NCBI RefSeq assembly: GCF_001921215.1
Contig: NZ_MSIF01000013.1
Location: 185,031 to 249,030 of the forward strand
Source of the DNA: Actinophytocola xinjiangensis
GTDB taxonomy: Bacteria; Actinomycetota; Actinomycetes; Mycobacteriales; Pseudonocardiaceae
Direction of reading: 5' to 3'
Length of the DNA stretch: 64,000 nucleotides
Positions within the stretch are counted from its first letter, which is position 1; each line of letters starts with the position of its first letter. The notes beneath the pieces were generated by a model. The model searched no databases. It was not told the DNA's origin and saw only the letters and a list, made by a program, of their open reading frames with translations. The position numbers and the translations under genes are program-made. Of the stretch, positions 58,271 to 64,000 are shown one piece after another.

Positions 58271-58990
58271 GTGACTACTGACGACAACCGCTCTCGGGCC
58301 GCGGGTGGTTACGCGGCTAGCGGCCGATACAACGCCGACACCGAGGACCTGGGATACGGCAGCCAGTCCTCCGTCGCGTCGGATTCGTCGATGTATGACG
58401 ACGCCGGCTACTCCTCGCAGACGACGTCACTGCCGGGGAGCTCGAGGTTCGACAACGACGACGATTTCGGCAGTGCGTTCGACGAGCCCGACCGGCGCGT
58501 CCAGTGGCACGGCGGCGTGGATTTCGGGCTGCTGGTGCTCAGGATCGCCCTGGGCGGGATGTTCGTGGTGCACGGGCTGGACAAGATGTTCGGCTGGTTC
58601 ACCGACTTCGGTGGCATGGGTGCCATCGAGCAGATGCTCAGCAGCTACGGCTACACCGAGCCGTCGATCCTGGCCTGGGTGCTCGCCGTCGGGGAGACCC
58701 TCGGTGGGGTGCTGCTGGTGCTGGGCCTGTTCACCCCGGCGGCGGCGGGCATGGTGCTCGCCGTGCTGGCGAACACCATCGCCGTGAAGGGCGACTGGGA
58801 CGTGTTCCTGGGCGGTGTCGAGCTGGAGTTGGTGTACGCGGCGATCGCGTTCGCGCTGCTGTTCACCGGCCCAGGGCGGGCGGCGATCGACCGCAACACG
58901 CACTGGTGCCGCAAGGCGCCGATCTACGGGATCATCTTCCTGGTCATCGCCGCGGGCGCGTCGGCGGTGACCCTGTTCGCGCTGCGCTGA
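58271..58990 (+). CDS. DoxX family membrane protein (Rv3005c-like)
   Basis: Protein of 239 residues: an unusually polar N-terminal tail of about 80 residues rich in Ser, Asp, Tyr and Gly, then a four-helix DoxX domain (FGLLVLRIALGGMFVVHGLD, ILAWVLAVGETLGGVLLVLG, AAGMVLAVLANTIAVKGD, AAIAFALLFTGPGR) and one more helix. In M. tuberculosis the DoxX protein Rv3005c forms a membrane oxidoreductase complex with SodA and SseA against radical stress; a similar role is possible. GTG 58271 is chosen by the TACTCT spacing. Confidence 0.85.
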   Translation: MTTDDNRSRAAGGYAASGRYNADTEDLGYGSQSSVASDSSMYDDAGYSSQTTSLPGSSRFDNDDDFGSAFDEPDRRVQWHGGVDFGLLVLRIALGGMFVVHGLDKMFGWFTDFGGMGAIEQMLSSYGYTEPSILAWVLAVGETLGGVLLVLGLFTPAAAGMVLAVLANTIAVKGDWDVFLGGVELELVYAAIAFALLFTGPGRAAIDRNTHWCRKAPIYGIIFLVIAAGASAVTLFALR

Positions 58991-59012
58991 CCCGCGGGCG
59001 GAGGATGGACGT

Positions 59013-60245
59013 GTGCCATCCGCTCTTCCCGATGGGGACGCCGCGCCGTCGACCGGCTCGCTGCCCGAGTCCGCCCTCAGTGGACTCGGGCGCCGGCCGT
59101 TCGGCGTGTACGTCCACGTCCCGTTCTGCGCGACCCGCTGTGGTTATTGTGACTTCAACACCTACACCGCGTCGGAACTGGCTGACTCGCCGACGTCCCA
59201 GACGTCGTGGCTGGCCGCGGTCCGCCAGGAACTCACCCTGGCGGCCGAGGTCCTGACAAGCCCTCCGCCGGCGACCACGGTATTCGTGGGCGGCGGCACC
59301 CCCTCCCTGCTGGGCGCGCGAGTCCTGGGAGAGGTCCTCGACACCGTCCGATCGACGGTGGGCCTGGCCCGAGACGCCGAGGTCACGACGGAGTCGAACC
59401 CCGAGTCGACCTCTCCCGGTTTCTTCGCGGCCCTCAGGGAGGCCGGCTACACCCGGGTGTCACTGGGCATGCAGTCCGCGGCCCCCGGGGTCCTCCGGAC
59501 GTTGGACCGCACCCACACCCCCGGCCGGGCCACGGACGCTGCCCGCGAGGCACACCAGGCCGGCTTCACCCACGTGAACCTGGACCTGATCTACGGCACC
59601 CCCGGCGAATCCGAAGAGGACCTACAGAGGTCGTTGGACGCCGTCCTGGAAGCGGAGGTGGACCACGTGTCGGCCTACGCCCTCATCGTCGAGGAGGGCA
59701 CCGCGTTGTCGAGGCGCATAGCGAAAGGCACCCTCCCACCTCCCGACGACGACGTCCTCGCGACTCGCTACGAACAGGTCGACGACACCCTGTCCAAGGC
59801 GGGGCTGCAGTGGTACGAGGTGTCCAACTGGGCCAGTGCTCCCGAGTCGTGGTGCCACCACAACCTCGGCTACTGGCATGGCGCGGACTGGTGGGGGGTG
59901 GGCCCCGGGGCGCACAGCCACGTGGGCGGGGTTCGCTGGTGGAACGTCAAACACCCGGCCAGGTACGGGGCCCTGCTGGCGTCCGGCAGTTCCCCCGCCG
60001 CCGCCAGGGAAACCCTCACCGTGGCCGACCGGCACCTGGAACGCGTCATGCTGGAACTACGTCTGGTGGACGGCCTCCCCGTGGAGGTGCTCCCTCCCCC
60101 AGCCCAACAGGAGGCCCACCGGGCGGCGGCGGAAGGCCTCCTCGACCAAGAGGCCCTGAAAGGCGTCAACGGCCGCTTCGGCCGCTGCGTCCTCACCCGC
60201 CAAGGCCGCCTCCTGGCCGACGCCGTAATCCGCCGCCTGACCTGA
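59013..60245 (+). CDS. hemW: Radical SAM protein HemW (coproporphyrinogen oxidase-like)
   Basis: HemW-type radical SAM protein of 410 residues. The 4Fe-4S site is CATRCGYCDF (CX3CX2C), GGGTPS is the SAM-binding glycine motif, and SLGMQSAAPGVL and NLDLIYGTPGES follow. The shorter N-terminus and the Cys after the third cluster ligand being absent fit HemW, a heme-binding chaperone, better than true HemN. GTG 59013 has GGAGG about 8 nt upstream. From about 59200 the wobble choice shifts towards C-ending codons. Confidence 0.92.
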   Translation: MPSALPDGDAAPSTGSLPESALSGLGRRPFGVYVHVPFCATRCGYCDFNTYTASELADSPTSQTSWLAAVRQELTLAAEVLTSPPPATTVFVGGGTPSLLGARVLGEVLDTVRSTVGLARDAEVTTESNPESTSPGFFAALREAGYTRVSLGMQSAAPGVLRTLDRTHTPGRATDAAREAHQAGFTHVNLDLIYGTPGESEEDLQRSLDAVLEAEVDHVSAYALIVEEGTALSRRIAKGTLPPPDDDVLATRYEQVDDTLSKAGLQWYEVSNWASAPESWCHHNLGYWHGADWWGVGPGAHSHVGGVRWWNVKHPARYGALLASGSSPAAARETLTVADRHLERVMLELRLVDGLPVEVLPPPAQQEAHRAAAEGLLDQEALKGVNGRFGRCVLTRQGRLLADAVIRRLT

Positions 60246-60915
60246 CGGAGACGCCCGTCCCCCGCCCACAGTCTCACCACGGCACCCGGCACCACAGCCA
60301 CCGCTGAATCCCCCTGGCCCGGTCGATCCAGTCGGTCGACGTGACCGCTCACCGCAGTGGGCCCTGAGTCTCGTCCGCTCACCTGGGCCTGTTGGTTTGT
60401 CTGTCTGGTTGGCTGGATTGGGCTTGCTGGCTGGACCAGGTCTGTCTGCTGGACCAGGTCTGTCGGTTGGGTTGGGTTTGTTGGTTTGGCCTGGTGTGTT
60501 GGCTGGATTGGGTCTGCTGGCTGGGCCAGGTCTGTCGGTTGGGTTGGGTTTGTTGGTTCGGTCTGGTGTGTTGGCTGGACTGGGCTTGCTGGCTGGACCA
60601 GACCTGTCGGCTGATCTGGGCTCGTCGGCAAACCTGGGTTCGTTGGCTGAGCTGGGCCCGTTCGCTCACGTGGCCCGCCTGCTGACCTGGGCCCGCTGAC
60701 CTGGGCTTGTCGGCTCAACCGAGCCCGCTGGCTCACCTGAGCCCACACCAGCCGGCAGGTCTCCGACCAGGTCGGACCCGCGCCTTCACCCCGGCCGGCT
60801 CCGCCCAGAGCGGTCGGCCTCCGGACCGGACCCGCCCGCACCACTGACCGCAGGCACTGGCCGACTGGCTCTCGATCCAGCGGATCGACGAGCACTGGGT
60901 CAGGATTGGGCCACG
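60246..60915. repeat. Gene-free stretch with 18-bp minisatellite (72-bp higher-order unit)
   Basis: From about 60385 to 60700 the plus strand is G+T-rich and built of 18-bp units. Four different units make a 72-bp block seen at 60456-60527 and again at 60528-60599, with partial copies on each side (60402-60455, 60600 on). Typical units are GGTCTGTCGGTTGGGTTG and GGTGTGTTGGCTGGATTG. GG/GGG runs could form two-tetrad G-quadruplexes. 18 is a multiple of three, so several frames stay open, but none looks like a protein. Bases 60246-60384 and 60700-60915 show only diverged fragments and no gene. Confidence 0.85.
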
Positions 60916-61317
60916 ATGCCAGCCAAGGACCAGCTCAAGCACATACTGATGGTGATCGCCGGCTTCATGGTGTTCCTGGTCGGCGTGGTGCTCCTGGTAC
61001 TGCCTGGCCCAGGCCTGCTGCTGGTCCTGGCCGGCCTGATCATCCTCTCCGGTGTGTTCCCGAAGCTGGAACGCCACATCACTCCGGTACGTGATCGCGC
61101 GATGAAGGCGGCCGAGGAGAGCGTGTCGTCACCGCTACGAATCGTCGGCTCGTCACTGGCTGGCCTCGCACTGATCGCGGCCGGCGTGCTCTGGGGCCTG
61201 CGGGTGTTCTCCTGGCTGCCGTTCCCCGGTTGGAGCACAGGATCGAGCCTCATCCTGTCCGGCTTCGTGCTGCTCGGCCTCCTGGCATGGAGCTACCACC
61301 GAACCAGGCAAACCTGA
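60916..61317 (+). CDS. PGPGW-family (TIGR02611-like) membrane protein
   Basis: Membrane protein of 133 residues with about four helices. The family hallmark VLLVLPGPGLLLVLAGLIIL is at residues 25-44, followed by a cytosolic amphipathic stretch (KLERHITPVRDRAMKAAEES) and two further helices (VGSSLAGLALIAAGVLWGLR, SSLILSGFVLLGLLAWSYHR). Function is unknown. ATG 60916 has only a weak ribosome site. It is flanked on both sides by repeat-rich DNA and oriented against hisS. Confidence 0.85.
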   Translation: MPAKDQLKHILMVIAGFMVFLVGVVLLVLPGPGLLLVLAGLIILSGVFPKLERHITPVRDRAMKAAEESVSSPLRIVGSSLAGLALIAAGVLWGLRVFSWLPFPGWSTGSSLILSGFVLLGLLAWSYHRTRQT

Positions 61318-61372
61318 CCGAACCAGCTGACCGAGCCGAGCCAGACCTGAGAGGTCAGGCTGGCGGCCTGAC

Positions 61373-61411
61373 CGGGTCAGCCAGTCGGGTCAGCCGGTCG
61401 GGTCAGCCGGG
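61373..61411. repeat. Three tandem 13-bp repeats
   Basis: CGGGTCAGCCAGT, CGGGTCAGCCGGT and CGGGTCAGCCGGG at 61373-61385, 61386-61398 and 61399-61411. Part of the 573-bp non-coding stretch between the PGPGW and EF-hand genes. Confidence 0.85.
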
Positions 61412-61571
61412 CGATCGGGCCGGAGCCGGCAGCTGATCGACCTGGTTGATCGGGCCGCGCCAGATGATTGGGCCGGCACCGGCGGTTGGGGGTGAAGTCC
61501 GTCTGTGGGCTGAGTAAGGCGACCGAGCGGCGAGTTGGCGCCAATCGAACACGTTGCTTGGCCGAGCCACC

Positions 61572-61678
61572 ATGTAGTTGGGCGGGCCGGGTGGCTTGGC
61601 CGAGCGATGTAGTTGGGCCGGCCCCGGTGGCTGGGCCGAGCCAGGCAGCTGGGCCGGTACTGGCGACTTGGCCGAGTC
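61572..61678. repeat. Three degenerate 36-bp repeats
   Basis: Units at 61572-61606 (35 bp), 61607-61642 and 61643-61678 share a TAGTTGGGCCGG-like start and a TTGGCCGAG-like end. 36 is twice 18, matching the periodicity of the other arrays here. Confidence 0.7.
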
Positions 61679-61725
61679 AGTCGACCGGGTTGAGCCAGCG
61701 CCAGGGCGGGAGCTGGCGGCCGATT

Positions 61726-61832
61726 GAACCAGGGCGGGCCGGCCGAACCAGGGCGGCCGGCCGAACCAGGGCGGCCGGCCGAACCAGGGCGGGCCGATCG
61801 AACCAGGGCGGCCGGCCGAACCAGGCGTCCGG
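61726..61832. repeat. 18-bp tandem array (GAACCAGGGCGGCCGGCC)
   Basis: Copies start at 61726, 61745, 61763, 61781 and 61800; lengths are 19, 18, 18, 19 and 18 bp, then a diverged sixth copy from 61818. Each copy contains a GGCCGGCC palindrome or a near match. No gene is seen between 61318 and 61890. Confidence 0.9.
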
Positions 61833-61890
61833 TCGGAGCTGGGGGCCTGACCGGACCGGAATCAACCGGATCGGCTCTGTGCCACGGTCT

Positions 61891-62100
61891 TCAGCCAGCT
61901 CGGTTCCACGCCACGGTGAACTCCGGCAGGGAGATCCGACCGTCCTGGTCGGCGTCGGCGTCCGCGAAGATCGACTTGATCTCCGGCTCGGTGATGTGCT
62001 CGCCCCGGGCGGACATGGCCGACACGAATTCCTGCTCGGTGATCTGGCCGTCGTCGTTCAGGTCGAGTTCGGCGAACGCCTTGGCGAGTTCGTCGTTCAC
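61891..62100 (-). CDS. Two-EF-hand calcium-binding protein
   Basis: Acidic protein of 69 residues with two EF-hand loops: DLNDDGQITEQE (about 12-23) and DADQDGRISLPE (about 46-57), each with the Asp-x-Asp/Asn-x-Asp-Gly pattern and terminal Glu. It should bind Ca2+ and may act as a calcium buffer or sensor. AGGAGG, overlapping the hisS stop codon, is 7 nt before GTG 62100 and only 1 nt before ATG 62106, so GTG is preferred. Co-transcribed with hisS. Confidence 0.85.
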   Translation of the reverse strand: MNDELAKAFAELDLNDDGQITEQEFVSAMSARGEHITEPEIKSIFADADADQDGRISLPEFTVAWNRAG

Positions 62101-62111
62101 TGGCATGCCTC

Positions 62112-63389
62112 CTAGTTGCCGCGAAGGGGCCGCACGTCCGGCAACTCGGTGAGGTCCTGGTCGGCTTTCACCGAGAGGAACCCGGTGAAGCCCCAACCCT
62201 CGAGCCGGGTGAGCTGGGCCGGGAACTTACCGCTGCGTCGAATCGGCGACACCACCGCGTCCCGCTCGGCCCGCAGCCGCCGGGCCACTGCCAGCGCCCG
62301 CTCCACCGGCACGTCGGACTCGAACAGCACGGCGAGCCGCTCGGCCGGGGGAGCGGCGGGCACCAGGTCGACGATCCGTTCGAACCCGATCGAGAAGCCG
62401 CACGCCGGCACCGCGGTCCCGAGAGACCGCCCGACCAGCTCGTCGTAGCGCCCACCACCGGCGATCGAACCCGACGAGTCCGGGTGCGAGATCTCGAAGA
62501 TCTGCCCGGTGTAGTACCCCATGCCCCGCACCAGCGTCGGGTCGAACAACCACCGCTGGTCACCCGGCAGCGCCCCCAGGCACCGGACTGTGGTGGCCAG
62601 GTCCTCCGCGACCGCAGTCGGCAGGTTCGGCACCGCGTCCGCCAACGCGTCGACAACCTTGTCGGTGGACAGGTCACTCAGCGCGTCGATGGTGTCCCGG
62701 ACCGCGCGCACGACCTCAGCGGAAAGTCCCCGCTCCTCACGGAGTTCCGTCTCGACGCCCGACCAGCCGACCCGGTCGAGCTTGTCGACCGTGACGAAGA
62801 ATCCCGCCTGCCCTTCCTCCGGCACACCGGCGCCACTCGCCAACGCCGCGAGGAACCGCCGGTCGGAAAGCCGCACAGTGGTCCCGGCGAGCCCGACAGC
62901 CGCCAGCGCGGCGGTGGTCGCCTCGATCAGCTCGACCTCGGCGAGCACACTCGCCTCGCCGAACAGGTCGATGTCGCACTGGTAGAACTGGCGGTAACGA
63001 CCCCGCTGCGGCCGTTCGGCCCGCCACACCGGCCCGAACTGGAACGAGCGGAACGGCTGCGGCAGCTCTGCCCGGTACTGGCTGTAGAAGCGGGTCAGCG
63101 GCACCGTCAGGTCGTAACGAAGCCCCAGATCCACCAGGTCGGACAGCGCCGTCGCCTCGGCGACCTGTTCGTCGAGTCCGCGGCGCAGGATGCGGAACAG
63201 GAGCTTCTCGTTGTCCCCGCCCTGCCCGCTGGTCAGCCGCTCGATCCGCTCCAGCGCCGGAGTCTCGATGCGCTGATAGCCGAACTGCCGGTACACGTCC
63301 TGGATCAGACCAAGGACCCGATCACGGGTGGCGACGGCGGAGGGCAGCAGGTCACGGGTGCCCCTGGCAGGGCTGTTGTCCATCTTCAC
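62112..63389 (-). CDS. hisS: Histidyl-tRNA synthetase, eukaryote/archaea-like type
   Basis: Class II synthetase of 425 residues that charges tRNA-His. N-terminal RGTRDLLPSAVATRD; motif 2 region FGPVWRAERPQRGRYRQFYQ; histidine motifs LVRGMGYYTGQIFEI and SIAGGGRYDELVG. Instead of the bacterial GVGESTDIV and RPEGTA segments it has SGQGGDNEKLLFRIL and LRYDLTVPLTRFY, features of the other HisRS branch. The C-terminal anticodon domain is short and divergent (SGKFPAQLTRLEGWGFTGFL). GTG 63389 has AGGA 7 nt upstream; ATG 63383 is an alternative. Confidence 0.88.
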   Translation of the reverse strand: MKMDNSPARGTRDLLPSAVATRDRVLGLIQDVYRQFGYQRIETPALERIERLTSGQGGDNEKLLFRILRRGLDEQVAEATALSDLVDLGLRYDLTVPLTRFYSQYRAELPQPFRSFQFGPVWRAERPQRGRYRQFYQCDIDLFGEASVLAEVELIEATTAALAAVGLAGTTVRLSDRRFLAALASGAGVPEEGQAGFFVTVDKLDRVGWSGVETELREERGLSAEVVRAVRDTIDALSDLSTDKVVDALADAVPNLPTAVAEDLATTVRCLGALPGDQRWLFDPTLVRGMGYYTGQIFEISHPDSSGSIAGGGRYDELVGRSLGTAVPACGFSIGFERIVDLVPAAPPAERLAVLFESDVPVERALAVARRLRAERDAVVSPIRRSGKFPAQLTRLEGWGFTGFLSVKADQDLTELPDVRPLRGN

Positions 63390-63920
63390 GGGATAGTCCT
63401 AGCGTCGGTTGGCCGGTGATCAGCACGGGACGATCAGCAGGGCCGATGGCTGAACACGAGAACCTCCACGCGGAACTGTCATGGACAGCCCGATTCTCGC
63501 ACGCACAGCGATCGAGTTACGCACGGTGGGTGGAGCCGCACCACCACCAGCCCACAACCCAACCGTCACCATCCGCTCGTGGCGCCGAACGGCCCGATGC
63601 CACCACGCCGCCAGCCGTCCACACCCCGGCCAGAACCGAGCTCCCGGGCCGCGACCAGCACAGATGCCCCCAACGCCTCACCAGGCACGCGTGCCACGCC
63701 ACCACAGGCGCAGAGGTGTCGACGGACAGTCAGTTCAGCGCCCTGCCACCGCCCCAGCCTCCCAGGCGTTTAACGCCGACAACAGCCAACGAGCAGCCCG
63801 CCCGAGCCCACGCCCCGATAGCCGCGCAGATCGCGCACCAGACCGGCGTAACACCACACCGCGCTACGGATGTCGAATTCGTCACCGCAACCACGGACCC
63901 GAATCAACGTTGGCTCCCCG
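63390..63920. other. Gene-free stretch upstream of hisS
   Basis: About 530 bp with no supportable gene on either strand; the short open frames lack ribosome sites, homology and consistent third-position bias. It must contain the hisS promoter, but I see no convincing -35/-10 pair. Confidence 0.5.
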
Positions 63921-64000
63921 CCAGCCCGCCAGCCCGCCAGCCCGCCAGCCCGCCAGCCCGCCAGCCCGCCAGCCCGCCAGCCCGCCAGCCCGCCAGCCCG
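63921..64000. repeat. Octanucleotide repeat (CCAGCCCG) x10, running past the window
   Basis: Ten perfect head-to-tail copies fill exactly 63921-64000 and the array reaches the window end, so its full length is unknown. The 8-bp unit is not a multiple of three, so it would frameshift any gene spanning it. Confidence 0.95.

Noticed and set aside
59870..60895. Open frames through the 18-bp repeats encoding Trp/Cys/Leu-rich or Pro/Thr/Gln-rich repetitive peptides
   Set aside because: The repeat unit is a multiple of three and free of stops, so several frames stay open on both strands; none has a start context or extends into plausible unique sequence.
60385..61832. CRISPR array
   Set aside because: Units abut directly without spacers, vary in sequence and have no cas genes nearby; they are tandem minisatellites.

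Overview
This is 64 kb of very GC-rich chromosome with G or C at nearly all third codon positions, many GTG starts, ATGA/GTGA-coupled genes and many leaderless-type promoters. Gene content and order point to a mycelial actinomycete, most likely Pseudonocardiales (Actinokineospora/Saccharothrix/Lentzea-like). That placement is inferred from gene order and family resemblance; no 16S or other marker is present. No rRNA, tRNA, CRISPR array, insertion sequence or prophage was recognised.

Much of the backbone follows the gene order I recall for Mycobacterium tuberculosis H37Rv around Rv3041c-Rv3005c. Left to right: (i) 1-6.2 kb, the alpha-glucan block glgE (cut by the window edge) / glgP / glgX. 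(ii) 6.3-13.7 kb, ABC ATPase, enoyl-CoA hydratase, two methyltransferases, nucleoside hydrolase, a hexapeptide acyltransferase, and a molybdopterin oxidoreductase / flavin reductase / DUF6510 operon. (iii) 13.8-18.2 kb, a leftward Rv3032-Rv3031-Rv3030-like set (GT4 glucosyltransferase, GH57 branching enzyme, methyltransferase) of the methylglucose lipopolysaccharide type, then degV. (iv) 18.4-24.5 kb, etfBA, an OlsB/PlsC-like acyltransferase pair, cysteine desulfurase and mnmA, where the desulfurase presumably supplies sulfur for tRNA 2-thiolation.

(v) 24.7-29.1 kb is a translationally coupled membrane-protein operon (DUF4178, DUF2617, DUF4247, a secreted anchored protein, DUF350, membrane aminopropyltransferase). 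(vi) 29.1-40.8 kb is more individual: a secreted GH10 xylanase with a cellulose-binding module, an SDR plus divergent QueA-like pair, a GAF kinase/NarL-type two-component system, an EamA exporter with a divergent AraC regulator, a PLP dehydratase, and a membrane protein with a possible helix-turn-helix tail. (vii) 39-58.9 kb returns to the backbone: MetE-like protein, ligA, ACT protein, gatCAB, lppZ and DoxX. Two interruptions stand out: GNAT/methyltransferase/NACHT/SGNH between ligA and the ACT gene, and an AfsR/SARP regulator after gatB.

(viii) 59-64 kb holds hemW, a PGPGW membrane protein, an EF-hand protein and an unusual hisS, separated by minisatellites built largely on 18-bp units. The window ends inside an octamer repeat.

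The best candidate for an under-described system is the 1060-residue NACHT protein at 44.3-47.4 kb. It has the three-part layout of an NLR immune receptor (helical N-terminus, NACHT, LRR-like C-terminus) and sits in an otherwise conserved housekeeping neighbourhood. Secondary candidates are the DUF/aminopropyltransferase operon, the Mo-oxidoreductase/DUF6510 operon, the divergent QueA-like/SDR pair and the 18-bp repeat field around the PGPGW gene.
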